64,000 bases of DNA from Francisella philomiragia subsp. philomiragia ATCC 25015 (GTDB lineage: Bacteria > Pseudomonadota > Gammaproteobacteria > Francisellales > Francisellaceae): positions 186,001-250,000 of the forward strand of contig NZ_DS999311.1 of the NCBI RefSeq assembly GCF_000156715.1. Direction: 5' to 3'. This document shows positions 51,112 to 60,401 of this stretch, one piece after another. The translations under genes were made by a program, and so were the position numbers. Every line of letters begins with the position of its first letter. The stretch's first letter is position 1. The notes beneath the pieces were generated by a model, which was not told where the DNA came from, searched no databases, and saw nothing but the letters and a program-made list of their open reading frames with translations.

Positions 51112-51498
51112 CTATATTTGCCATTCACCACTTTTGTATTTCGCAATAACCTCTAATACAGCTGGTGCAACGAACTCAGTATCATCAAAGTCAAACCATT
51201 TGATTGCCGAAATTTCAGCACATGGTTTAATCTCTTGATTAATATCGGCTGTAAAACACTCTAAAGATACCGTCGTGGTTCTATCATGATTATCCGTAGT
51301 TATGTTCCCTAAGTAACGCATATCATCTATTGTAAGCTCCAGACTTAACTCTTCTTTTAGCTCTCTTACAATAGTTTGGATAGGTGTTTCATTTTGCTCA
51401 ATTTTGCCACCTGCTTGATACCAAATAGTATTATCTCTAGTTCTAGTCAAAAGAATCTTATTATCTTTGATAGCGACAAAAGCTGCTGCATGGATCAT
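51112..51498 (-). CDS. Nudix hydrolase
   Basis: This 128-residue protein has the Nudix box GX5EX7REUXEEXGU at about residues 31-53, read as GGKIEQNETPIQTIVRELKE, continuing ELSL. The final glycine of the box is replaced by serine. The N-terminal HAAAFVAIKDNKILLTRTRD strand is typical of the MutT group. The substrate is unknown; candidate substrates are (d)NTPs and nucleoside diphosphate derivatives. It lies 4 bases after the DUF4336 gene, in the same run. Confidence 0.87.
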   Translation of the reverse strand: MIHAAAFVAIKDNKILLTRTRDNTIWYQAGGKIEQNETPIQTIVRELKEELSLELTIDDMRYLGNITTDNHDRTTTVSLECFTADINQEIKPCAEISAIKWFDFDDTEFVAPAVLEVIAKYKSGEWQI

Positions 51499-51502
51499 TA
51501 AT

Positions 51503-52195
51503 TTACTTCCCTACCCATTTAAATGATTTTTTAAGAAAGTCTACAGCATTTGTTTCAATATTTTTACCATGAGCAACAATTATTCTCTCAGGCTGCCAAG
51601 CCAAGATTCTCTCAAAACACTCTCTAGCCTGTTTTTTACCAAAAAAGAATGACATCCTCCAATCTATAGGAGTTTTGCCATTTGGGGCAACTATACCTGA
51701 TAACTTAGCTATCAAGCCTTTAAATCCTGTAAAGTAGTTCTCATCAAAATTCTCTATAAGATCTGTAAGTATCAAAGTTTTAGATGGCTTGTGAAAGAAC
51801 ACAACCTCTTGCATTACTCTACTACCTTTAAATATTAGCTGATCAATTTCATTCTGCCATTGAGCTTTAGGAAAATCTTTTAGATCAGCAGTAAAATTAA
51901 TATCTTTTCTTTTTTCTCTAAGGCCTGGTGAAGCATATACTTCGGCATTAGGATAAAGCTCTATCCAATCTTGTAAAAATAGATGATGAATTTTATTTGG
52001 AGAAATTAGATACTTAATATTACCAAGCTTTGATACTTCTTGAATTAGCTCGTTATTTGGCTTAATTGGTGAGTGAATAAATAAATCATTATTCTCAAGC
52101 CTTATAATCGTCATTCTTGTCGTATACGGAAGACCAAAAAAAGGAACTGCTCCGCCATCTACAACCCAGATATTTTCAGCAAGTTGATTCAACAT
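51503..52195 (-). CDS. DUF4336 domain protein (metallo-beta-lactamase-like fold)
   Basis: The 230 residues resemble the DUF4336 group throughout: ENIWVVDGGAVPFFGLPYTT at the start, PIKPNNELIQEVSKLGNIKY, and IVAHGKNIETNA near the C-terminus. The fold is related to metallo-beta-lactamases, but the canonical HxHxDH zinc motif is replaced (SPNKIHHLFLQDWIELYP), so catalysis is uncertain. It forms a tight run with the membrane protein upstream (4 bases) and the Nudix gene downstream. Confidence 0.8.
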   Translation of the reverse strand: MLNQLAENIWVVDGGAVPFFGLPYTTRMTIIRLENNDLFIHSPIKPNNELIQEVSKLGNIKYLISPNKIHHLFLQDWIELYPNAEVYASPGLREKRKDINFTADLKDFPKAQWQNEIDQLIFKGSRVMQEVVFFHKPSKTLILTDLIENFDENYFTGFKGLIAKLSGIVAPNGKTPIDWRMSFFFGKKQARECFERILAWQPERIIVAHGKNIETNAVDFLKKSFKWVGK

Positions 52196-52199
52196 GATT

Positions 52200-52532
52200 T
52201 TATGCTAAACAGTTAAATATGAAATGAGTCAAAAAATATTGAATAAAATATAAAACAGCGACGGTAATTATCATCGGTATTATCAAAAACTTTTTATTTT
52301 CATCAAATACAGCAAAAATAATAGCAAAAATAATACTAAGCACTCCCGAAATCTTAATAGCCCCATATATTGACATCCAAACAAAACCATAAGACTTTAG
52401 AACACTATAAACATGTTCTGATGCTGCAAAGCTTACTGCTAAATAACCAACAAAAAGACCAGCAACAAACCAAAATATTGCTGTAAACAAGTTTTTCAAA
52501 ATATAGTCAAGCAATACAAAAGATTTTTTCAT
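52200..52532 (-). CDS. Small uncharacterised membrane protein
   Basis: This 110-residue protein has three predicted membrane helices (about 9-30, 45-65 and 75-105) and no recognisable domain. I take the ATG at 52532 (MKKSFVLLDYILKNLFTAIF), which follows GGGAA by 9 bases; the frame could begin 11 codons earlier without a ribosome site. It is the first gene of the run with the DUF4336 protein and Nudix genes. Its upstream region carries one copy of the 30-bp duplicated promoter motif. Confidence 0.65.
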   Translation of the reverse strand: MKKSFVLLDYILKNLFTAIFWFVAGLFVGYLAVSFAASEHVYSVLKSYGFVWMSIYGAIKISGVLSIIFAIIFAVFDENKKFLIIPMIITVAVLYFIQYFLTHFIFNCLA

Positions 52533-52565
52533 ATCTACAAATTCCCAATTTAAAATATCATGCAA

Positions 52566-52608
52566 ATAAAATTGTTTTAAGATTAAACTAGAAATTTGAT
52601 GGTTTCAA
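52566..52608 (-). promoter_or_regulatory. Second copy of the 30-bp duplicated promoter motif
   Basis: Bases 52566-52595 differ from 42972-43001 in only 3 of 30 positions. On the minus strand, -35-like TTGAAA (52603-52608) precedes TTTAAT by 15 or TAATCT by 17 bases, the same layout as at gltX. Confidence 0.4.
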
Positions 52609-52758
52609 GACAGTTATTTAATAAGCTCTTATTCATTAGCACAAAACTAAAGTAATAATTATATAAAATCATCAAAATAAGCGTATAAATATATACTCTG
52701 CATACCAAATAGTTTTAAATGTTTATTTATATGTTTTTATAAATTTGAGGAGTTGCCA

Positions 52759-55293
52759 ATGTCATTTTATTCGATCCAAAATGAACTAGTAGAGAGCTAT
52801 AAATCTGAAGTTGAGCTTAAGTATAAGATGCTAAATGGCCTTTTTTTGAGTACTCCTCTTGATAAAGAACACAATGCAAATGCAATGTTAGCTACATTTG
52901 CTAATATCTGTAAAGATCTCATTGAAAATGCTAAAGACCCAATAGAGACTATTGAAAATCTATATCCTGAAATGTCAGAAGAGCAAAAGCTTCAAATCTT
53001 TGTCAAATTCATACGCTATATTGAACGACAAACAGTCTTGATAGATGCTCTTGAAGAAGCTGCTTATGCCAAAACACATGATTTAAATGGTGAGTATAGT
53101 ATCACAAGGCTAGCTAGAAGAGTCGAACGACACGATAAACAAAACGCTCTAAGTAGAGCCTTACAAGAGTACAAAACAAGACTTGTACTCACAGCTCATC
53201 CTACACAGTTTTATGCAAAATTAGTGCTACCGATTATCCATGATCTAAAAAAAGCCATTATCGCTAATGACATAAATAAAATTCAGGATATTTTCCTGCA
53301 AATGGGAAAAACTAAATTCAGTAATAAAACTAAGCCAACACCTGAGGATGAGGCTGTTTCGATAATATGGTATCTAAATAATATTTTTTATAATGTGATT
53401 CCAGAAATCCAACATAAACTAACCAATGATAGTACTAATATTGAAATTGGATTTTGGCCAGGTGGAGATCGTGATGGCAACCCTTTTGTGACAGCAAATG
53501 TTACCAAAAAAGTTTCTAAACACTTAAGAACAAATATATTAAATAGCTACAATAAAGATCTAAAAAGATTAATCAAAAAACTTACTTTTGAAAATGTCCA
53601 TGAAGAGCTTACAAAAATACGCAAAAGACTAAAAACTAACAAATATCCTAACGCACAAACATTCTTGGATAATTTAGTCAAAGTAAAAAATGTCGTAGAT
53701 AGCGAATATGACTCTTTGTTTGTCGATAAACTAGATAATCTCATCCTAAAGGTCAAAATTTTCGGCTTTCATTTTGCTAAATTGGATATTCGTCAAAATG
53801 CCAAAATACATAATCAGTTTTTTAATGAACTTTTTAGTGATAACTATAACCTTGACTATCAAGCACTCAACGAGTCTGAGAAAATTAAACACCTTATCGA
53901 ACTTGCTAAACAAAAATCTTTTAAAGAACTAGAAGTCAACAGCGATCTAGCTAGAGAACTTCTAGAAACTATTGAAGTTATACAATATATTCAGCAACAC
54001 AGTGGTTACGATGCTATTCAAAGATATATCATAAGTAATGCTGACTCTACTGTAAGTATCTTAGAGGTTTTGACAATATTTAAACTCTTCAACAAAGATA
54101 TCGATACTAATAATAAAATAAAAATTGAAGTAGTGCCTTTATTTGAGACTATGGAGGACCTCAAAAATTCGACAAAAATCCTTGATGAACTACTCAAAAT
54201 ACAGCTCTACACAGACAATCTCAAAGCATGGCAAAATACTCAAACCATTATGCTTGGATTCTCTGATGGTACCAAAGATGGTGGTTATTTCATGGCTAAC
54301 TGGTCTATCCTTGAGGCAAAAAGAGCTCTAAGCAAATATCTTAGCTCAAAAGGTATCAAACCAATATTTTTTGATGGCCGTGGCGGCCCTCCTTCACGTG
54401 GAGGTGGAGATATGTTCCTATTCTACAAAGGACTATCTAATGTTGTCTCAAACCACGATGTACAGATAACTATCCAAGGACAAAGTATCTCTTCAAAATT
54501 TGGTAATACCAATAGTGCTCAATATAATCTTGAGCAAATTTTAACATCTGGCTTATATGGCAAACTAAACTTACACAATGCACATAGACTTAATCCTACA
54601 GAGACTTCTCTTATAAATGAGCTAGGAAAACTATCTTTCGATACCTATATAAATCTAAAAAATCATCCGCAATTTATTGACTATATTACCGAAATCACTC
54701 CTTTGAAATATATTAGTGAAATGAATGTCGGATCTCGCCCCGCTAAAAGAAACTCTAGCGATAAATTTAAACTAGATGACCTTCGAGCTATACCTTATGG
54801 TGCTGCTTGGACTCAAATGAGACAGAATATCTTGGCATTTTATGGCTTAGGAACAGCTATAAGTACCGTAGTGACAAAAGATAACAACAATCTAACCGCA
54901 CTACAAAAAATATATAAACGCTCACTTATAATCAAAGGAATATTTGATAATGCTCTACAAAGTATTGCTCAAACAAATTTCAATATTACAAAGCATATAA
55001 GTAAAGATCCTAAATACAGTGCCTTTTGGCAACAATTATTCGATGAGCATCAATTAGCTAAAAAATATCTGTTAGCTGTAACTGAAAAAGATGAGAGCTT
55101 CTTGCATGCAAATCCTGTCAAAGAAAGATCTATCAAAATGAGAGATGATATAACTCTACCTTTGGTTATATTGCAACAATATGCGTTAGACTGCCTAAGA
55201 AAAAACCCTAATCATAAACATAAGAAGCTTTTGAAAACTATAATCAAAAAATCTCTAGCAGCTAATATAAATGCTAATCAGAATTCTATATAA
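52759..55293 (+). CDS. ppc: Phosphoenolpyruvate carboxylase (Bacteroidetes-like type)
   Basis: Ppc carboxylates phosphoenolpyruvate to oxaloacetate, replenishing the TCA cycle. Start: ATG at 52759 after GAGGAG (844 residues). The active site His147 is in TAHPTQ, and PGGDRDGNPFVT, GFSDGTKDGGYFMANW and FFDGRGGPPSRGGGDMF are visible. The loop words GRGGPPSRGGG and IQGQSISSKFG differ from the E. coli type (GRGGSIGRGG, VQGEMIRFKFG) and are like those I know from Bacteroidetes enzymes. It is convergent with valS. Confidence 0.93.
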   Translation: MSFYSIQNELVESYKSEVELKYKMLNGLFLSTPLDKEHNANAMLATFANICKDLIENAKDPIETIENLYPEMSEEQKLQIFVKFIRYIERQTVLIDALEEAAYAKTHDLNGEYSITRLARRVERHDKQNALSRALQEYKTRLVLTAHPTQFYAKLVLPIIHDLKKAIIANDINKIQDIFLQMGKTKFSNKTKPTPEDEAVSIIWYLNNIFYNVIPEIQHKLTNDSTNIEIGFWPGGDRDGNPFVTANVTKKVSKHLRTNILNSYNKDLKRLIKKLTFENVHEELTKIRKRLKTNKYPNAQTFLDNLVKVKNVVDSEYDSLFVDKLDNLILKVKIFGFHFAKLDIRQNAKIHNQFFNELFSDNYNLDYQALNESEKIKHLIELAKQKSFKELEVNSDLARELLETIEVIQYIQQHSGYDAIQRYIISNADSTVSILEVLTIFKLFNKDIDTNNKIKIEVVPLFETMEDLKNSTKILDELLKIQLYTDNLKAWQNTQTIMLGFSDGTKDGGYFMANWSILEAKRALSKYLSSKGIKPIFFDGRGGPPSRGGGDMFLFYKGLSNVVSNHDVQITIQGQSISSKFGNTNSAQYNLEQILTSGLYGKLNLHNAHRLNPTETSLINELGKLSFDTYINLKNHPQFIDYITEITPLKYISEMNVGSRPAKRNSSDKFKLDDLRAIPYGAAWTQMRQNILAFYGLGTAISTVVTKDNNNLTALQKIYKRSLIIKGIFDNALQSIAQTNFNITKHISKDPKYSAFWQQLFDEHQLAKKYLLAVTEKDESFLHANPVKERSIKMRDDITLPLVILQQYALDCLRKNPNHKHKKLLKTIIKKSLAANINANQNSI

Positions 55294-55340
55294 ATTAATT
55301 TTATTCAGAAAATGGTAGAAATAAGGTGATTTATGAGTAG

Positions 55341-58100
55341 CTATGCTAATGCTTGCTTCTTCTCTAAAGTCTTATCATATAACTCTTGATACTTAGCAAG
55401 CTTTTCTTGCTCTGCAGCAACAACTGCCTCAGGTGCATTTGAGACAAATCTTTCATTAGAAAGTTTCTTCTGTACCCTATCAACTTCGCCTTTTAGTTTG
55501 TCTAGCTCTTTATCCAATCTTGCCTTTTCAGCATCAATATCAACCAAACCTGCTAATGGAATATTTAACTCAAGCCCTTCAACAATCTGTGATAAAGATG
55601 TTGGCGGATTATCATTAAACTCAATATTACTTATTCTAGCTAACGCTTTGATAAAGCCTTCTGTTTGAGCTAAGTATTCTCTGTCCTTAGCAGCAACATC
55701 TTTGACTATTAGAGAAATCTCTAAAGATGGCTTAATACCCACCTCACTACGCATATTACGCAGAGTTGTAACAACATTTTGTAACCATACGATAGCTTTT
55801 TCAGCTTCTGGAGCTTCTAAATCTTGGGTATCCACAGGATAAGATACATCCATAATTGTATCTTTAGCATCATTTAAATGTGCTTTTAACTGCTGATAAA
55901 TGCTCTCTGTAATAAATGGTATAAGCGGATGCGCTAAAGCTAAGATATTTTCTAAAACTTTAGTAAGAGTATATTTAACACCATTTTTTTGTTGCTCTGA
56001 AAGTGATTCGTCTTTTAAGGTAACTTTTGCAAACTCAACATACCAGTCACAATAGTTATTCCATACAAGATCATAAATAGTGTTTGCTACTAAATCAAAA
56101 CGATAATTTGCAATATGTCTATGTACATCAGCGGTAGCAGTATTTAGCACACTCCAAATCCACTTATCAGCCACACCTAACTCATAGTTATCACAAACTT
56201 TATAATCATCAAGGTTCATCATCACAAATCTTGAAGCATTCCATAGCTTATTACAGAAGTTACGATACCCCTCAACTCTCGCAGTATCAAAACTAATATC
56301 ACGAGATGTAGATGCCAATGCAGCATAAGTAAATCTCACTGCATCAGCGCCATACGCGCTGATACCTTCAGGGAATTCTTTTTTAGTAGCTTTCTCAATT
56401 TTAGCTTTCATTTGTGGTTGCATTAGACCAGTAGTTCTCTTTTTCAGAAGCTCATCTAATGAAATACCATCTATCAAATCTACAGGATCTAAAACGTTAC
56501 CCTTAGATTTTGACATTTTCTGACCTTCGCTATCGCGGATAAGACCAGTGATATAAATATCTCTAAATGGCACATCATTCATAAAATACATGCCAAACAT
56601 CATCATTCTAGCAACCCAGAAGAAGATAATATCAAAACCAGTTACAAGTACGCTTGTTGGATAGTATTTTGCTAACTCAGGAGTTTTCTCAGGCCAACCT
56701 AATGTACTAAATGGCCATAATGCAGAAGAGAACCAAGTATCAAATACATCTTCATCCTGCTTGATAGTGACATCTTCAGCCAAATTATATTTAGCTCTAA
56801 CATCAGCCTCATCTTCGCCGACATAAGCATTACCTGCTTCATCATACCAAGCTGGAATTCTATGACCCCACCATAATTGGCGTGATACACACCAGTCTTG
56901 AATATCTCTCATCCACGCAAAATAGGTATTTTTCCAGTTATCTGGAACAAATCTTACATCGCCCTTTTCAACTGCTTCTATAGCTGGTTTTGCTAGCACA
57001 TCAGCTTTTACAAACCATTGTTTAGTTAGATATGGCTCAAGAATTTCTCCTGTTCTATCTCCAGTTGGCACTTTTAGCGCATGTGGTTCTATCTTATCTA
57101 AAAGACCCAAAACCTCCATATCAGCGACTATTTGCTTACGAGCTTCAAATCTATCTAAACCTTGATATTTTGATGGCACATTTGTATTTAATGTCGCATC
57201 ATCAGTTAAAATATTTAGCATTGGCAAATCATGTCTTTTACCCATTTCATAGTCATTAAAATCATGAGCTGGAGTGATCTTGACACAACCTGTTCCAAAG
57301 TCTTTTTCGACATAATCATCAGCGATAATTGGAATTTGTCTATCTGTAAGTGGTAGAGTTATCATCTTACCAACTAAGTGAGTATATCTTTCATCTTCTG
57401 GATGGACTGCAACAGCCATATCACCAAGCATTGTCTCAGGACGAGTCGTTGCAATTATAATCTTCTCATCACTATCAGCTACCGGATATACGAAATGCCA
57501 AAGAGAACCCTGCTTATCTACTTGAGCCACCTCAAGATCTGAAACTGCTGTTTTTAACTTAGGGTCCCAGTTTACTAACCTCTCACCACGATATGCTAAG
57601 CCATCTTCATATAACTTAATAAAGCACTTCTTAACCGCATCAGATAAACCATCATCCATTGTAAATCTCTCACGATCCCAATCTGGAGAAGCTCCTATTC
57701 TACGCATCTGTGATGTAATAGTGCCACCTGATAGCTCTTTCCATTCCCAAATTTTGCTTACAAAATTCTCACGCCCTAAATCATGTCTTGAGATACCTTG
57801 AGCGTTAAGCTGTCTTTCAACTACCATTTGCGTAGCGATACCCGCATGATCGGTACCAGGTTGCCAAAGTGTATCTTTGCCAGACATACGATTATAACGG
57901 ATCAAAATATCCATTAACGACATCTGGAAACCATGTCCCATATGCAAAGTACCTGTTACATTTGGTGGTGGTAGCATGATTGTATAAGTATCTTTTGAGT
58001 CAGTATTACCGCATGCAAACTTACCTGAAGCTTCCCAATTTTGATAATTAGACTGCTCTATTTCTTTTGGGTTATAGTTTTTATTCATTTCTTGAGTCAT
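55341..58100 (-). CDS. valS: Valyl-tRNA synthetase
   Basis: ValS is a class I synthetase that charges tRNA-Val and edits threonine. HIGH motif: PPPNVTGTLHMGHGFQMSLM. KMSKS motif: KMSKSKGNVLDPVD. The 919 residues include the CP1 editing domain and a C-terminal coiled coil (about residues 850-919, rich in K, E and L). The start ATG at 58100 has AGG 10 bases upstream; a second Met at residue 5 is possible. holC lies 140 bases upstream on the same strand, as in E. coli. Confidence 0.98.
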   Translation of the reverse strand: MTQEMNKNYNPKEIEQSNYQNWEASGKFACGNTDSKDTYTIMLPPPNVTGTLHMGHGFQMSLMDILIRYNRMSGKDTLWQPGTDHAGIATQMVVERQLNAQGISRHDLGRENFVSKIWEWKELSGGTITSQMRRIGASPDWDRERFTMDDGLSDAVKKCFIKLYEDGLAYRGERLVNWDPKLKTAVSDLEVAQVDKQGSLWHFVYPVADSDEKIIIATTRPETMLGDMAVAVHPEDERYTHLVGKMITLPLTDRQIPIIADDYVEKDFGTGCVKITPAHDFNDYEMGKRHDLPMLNILTDDATLNTNVPSKYQGLDRFEARKQIVADMEVLGLLDKIEPHALKVPTGDRTGEILEPYLTKQWFVKADVLAKPAIEAVEKGDVRFVPDNWKNTYFAWMRDIQDWCVSRQLWWGHRIPAWYDEAGNAYVGEDEADVRAKYNLAEDVTIKQDEDVFDTWFSSALWPFSTLGWPEKTPELAKYYPTSVLVTGFDIIFFWVARMMMFGMYFMNDVPFRDIYITGLIRDSEGQKMSKSKGNVLDPVDLIDGISLDELLKKRTTGLMQPQMKAKIEKATKKEFPEGISAYGADAVRFTYAALASTSRDISFDTARVEGYRNFCNKLWNASRFVMMNLDDYKVCDNYELGVADKWIWSVLNTATADVHRHIANYRFDLVANTIYDLVWNNYCDWYVEFAKVTLKDESLSEQQKNGVKYTLTKVLENILALAHPLIPFITESIYQQLKAHLNDAKDTIMDVSYPVDTQDLEAPEAEKAIVWLQNVVTTLRNMRSEVGIKPSLEISLIVKDVAAKDREYLAQTEGFIKALARISNIEFNDNPPTSLSQIVEGLELNIPLAGLVDIDAEKARLDKELDKLKGEVDRVQKKLSNERFVSNAPEAVVAAEQEKLAKYQELYDKTLEKKQALA

Positions 58101-58240
58101 TTATAATGCCTAAATATATAAGTTTATAGAAAAAATTAATGCTGATAATTTTAACAAAGTTCTTTAGAAAGTACTATTAGTCACTAGTTAAATAATACTA
58201 AGGTTTATCATCAATAAGCTAACCACGTCCAATAGCAACA

Positions 58241-58678
58241 CTAACTATCTTTGGTAGTAGTTATTTCTAAATTTGAGTTCTTATAGTAAACATACTTCTT
58301 ACGCGAAGCCTGCAAAGCTCTATCTTCCTGATAAACAAACTCTTTTAACTCTTTGATTTTAACTCGTTGAGGATCAACTGCTACTTCCATGATATTAATC
58401 AAAACATCATAACCTGAAGTGATAAATAAATTATCTGTGATAAGAATCGGAATATTTTTATATTGGTTATATTCTCTAGCAGCTATAGCACAATGATGCG
58501 GTATAAAAGAATCCTGACCATCTTGCCACAAATCATCATCAAGTTGTTTTGCAATACCTGTAGGAGCAAGAATCGCTATTGTTTTGCATTCATCATATTC
58601 TTTGATAACTGTAGCAATCAACACTTCTAGCATTTGGTTAATATCTGGCGTTTGTAAAACTCTAAACTCTACTTTCAT
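58241..58678 (-). CDS. holC: DNA polymerase III subunit chi
   Basis: Chi joins the clamp loader to single-strand binding protein. I assign it from the family pattern: an N-terminal MKVEFRVLQTPDINQMLEVL, DDLWQDGQDSFIPHHCAI (the WxxxxDSFIPH region typical of HolC) and ITD near the centre. Length 145. The ATG at 58678 has a weak ribosome site. Gene context (next to valS) matches E. coli pepA-holC-valS. Divergent from most chi proteins, so confidence is less than full. Confidence 0.85.
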   Translation of the reverse strand: MKVEFRVLQTPDINQMLEVLIATVIKEYDECKTIAILAPTGIAKQLDDDLWQDGQDSFIPHHCAIAAREYNQYKNIPILITDNLFITSGYDVLINIMEVAVDPQRVKIKELKEFVYQEDRALQASRKKYVYYKNSNLEITTTKDS

Positions 58679-58774
58679 CACAAATATTACCACTCCAAAA
58701 ATTACAAATTAGCTATCTACCAAAATACACAACCATAATAATACAAATAGAATCTATAGACAAATGGCTAGATA

Positions 58775-59215
58775 CTATTTATCTACTGAGTCTGATTTTA
58801 TAAAGACCCCTGAAGTATAGCTATTAGTCCTAAAATCATCATAACTAGTATACGAAGAAAGCTCCACTTTATCAGCTGATTCTAGTCTTAATACATAATA
58901 TCCTTTCGACCAATCAATATCATAATTAGCAATAGCAGATACCGCTTTTTTAGATGCTACACTATCTCCATATAGCACTAGTTTATACGGCCCAATATCA
59001 CAAAATGTTGGTGAACAATTTCCCTTTAGACTAATCAAAGGGTTACCTTTAGCATCGGCAGTTATTTCAAACTTAACTATAGATCGAGTATTTTTATCCA
59101 CATTAGTCCAAGTCCCGAGAAAATTAGAATAATCTAACTTTTTATCTTTTGCATAAAGACTAAAAGGCAGTAGTACTAGAGTTAAACAAACTATTAACTT
59201 AAATCTATGAAACAT
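58775..59215 (-). CDS. Small secreted protein of unknown function
   Basis: The 146 residues begin with a clear signal peptide (MFHRFKLIVCLTLVLLPFSLYA, cut after A22). The mature part contains FLGTWTNVDKNTRSIVKFEI, a lipocalin-like opening, and two cysteines (CSPTFC, about residues 66-71) that could form a disulfide. The rest is beta-rich. No family is recognised. It closes the Bat-pcp operon, 30 bases after the membrane protein. Confidence 0.6.
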   Translation of the reverse strand: MFHRFKLIVCLTLVLLPFSLYAKDKKLDYSNFLGTWTNVDKNTRSIVKFEITADAKGNPLISLKGNCSPTFCDIGPYKLVLYGDSVASKKAVSAIANYDIDWSKGYYVLRLESADKVELSSYTSYDDFRTNSYTSGVFIKSDSVDK

Positions 59216-59245
59216 ATCTTCTTATACCCTCTATTTGAGTTATGC

Positions 59246-59728
59246 TTAATTACTGTACCTAAATACTGATTTTAACTTATTGATAAAGTCACCACCTAAG
59301 ACAAAAAAACTAGCCACAAAAATAATATCCCCACTAAACAAGACAAACATCATATTTAGCTGTCCAACTTGGCTAATCTTGTCAAAAATAAGTATCATCT
59401 CAAGCAATAATGTTGGGTATACCAAACTAGCAAAGAACATCACTAAACCAATGCTATGCCTTGTACGACTAATCGGCTTCTGTGTTGTAAAAGCTGATTT
59501 AAATATTGTCTTAATCGCTGACTTTATCGTATCAATTATTACTTTACCCAGTAGCATAACTGATATTAGAAAAATTCCCTCCGCACTAACAAGCAAAATT
59601 GATGAAATCGCCAAATAGCTAGATGTAGATAACCCCAAAAAAGGCATTATGCAAAAAACCACAATATAAGGCACAAATGATAAGATAAATAACAACAATC
59701 CTAAATAATATTTCCAATCTTTTGTCAT
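59246..59728 (-). CDS. Small four-helix membrane protein, transporter-suffix type
   Basis: The 160 residues show four membrane helices (about 9-30, 38-62, 92-115 and 125-147) with an amphipathic central stretch LGKVIIDTIKSAIKTIFKSA. The pattern resembles the small proteins annotated as transporter suffix domain-containing; a role is not known. It starts 1 base after the pcp stop with an AGGG ribosome site that lies inside pcp, so the two are translationally linked. Confidence 0.6.
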   Translation of the reverse strand: MTKDWKYYLGLLLFILSFVPYIVVFCIMPFLGLSTSSYLAISSILLVSAEGIFLISVMLLGKVIIDTIKSAIKTIFKSAFTTQKPISRTRHSIGLVMFFASLVYPTLLLEMILIFDKISQVGQLNMMFVLFSGDIIFVASFFVLGGDFINKLKSVFRYSN

Positions 59729-59729
59729 G

Positions 59730-60392
59730 TTAACTACCCTGCTTAATCAATGACTCTTGTATAGCAATCTTTAATGCTTTAGTAGCATCATTAGTGCTCA
59801 TACTAGGTATATCAGCTTTATTTACAACTTGCTGTGGTGCATATGGCACATGTATAAATCCAACTATCTTATTAGGATATGTCTCTAGTAAATGATACAT
59901 TACATGATTACAAACATATGTTCCTGCACTATTAGATATATATGCTGGAATACCCTGCGCTTGTATTGCATCTTGGATTTGATAAATTGGTAACTTAGAG
60001 AAATAAGCATTATCACCATTTGTTGATATTTTGACATCCCTAGGCTGATAGCCATCATTATCCGCAATCCTAGCATCATCGACATTTATTGCTACTCTTT
60101 CGATAGAGATTGCTGCTCTACCTCCAGCTTCGCCAATTGCAATAATCACATCAGGATTATATTCTTTGATTAATTTATCTAACTCATTAGCAGAGCCTTT
60201 GAATGTAACTGGAATTTGTCTTTTAATAACCTTAGCTCCATCAATAGAGTCTGGAAGCTGTTTAACTGCTTGCCAAGATGGATTTATCTTTTCTCCACCA
60301 AAAGGAGTAAAACCAGTTATAAGAACAGTTTGTGAATTCGCTGAAACAGCAAAAGTCAAAAATATAAATATATTTAATAAAAATTTTTTCAT
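59730..60392 (-). CDS. pcp: Pyrrolidone-carboxylate peptidase with signal peptide
   Basis: Pcp (peptidase family C15) removes N-terminal pyroglutamate. Catalytic residues are visible: Glu in GEAGGRAAISIERVA (about residue 86), C161 in GTYVCNHVMY and His in FIHVPYAP (about residue 186). Unlike most Pcp enzymes it carries an N-terminal signal sequence (MKKFLLNIFIFLTFAVSA, cut after A18), so it should act in the periplasm. It lies 9 bases after batD and 1 base before the membrane protein gene. Confidence 0.9.
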   Translation of the reverse strand: MKKFLLNIFIFLTFAVSANSQTVLITGFTPFGGEKINPSWQAVKQLPDSIDGAKVIKRQIPVTFKGSANELDKLIKEYNPDVIIAIGEAGGRAAISIERVAINVDDARIADNDGYQPRDVKISTNGDNAYFSKLPIYQIQDAIQAQGIPAYISNSAGTYVCNHVMYHLLETYPNKIVGFIHVPYAPQQVVNKADIPSMSTNDATKALKIAIQESLIKQGS

Positions 60393-60401
60393 GATCCCTA
60401 C

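Noticed and set aside
55350-55500. Frameshift in valS because of the K/E-rich end
   Set aside because: The frame is open through a normal coiled-coil C-terminus to a single stop.
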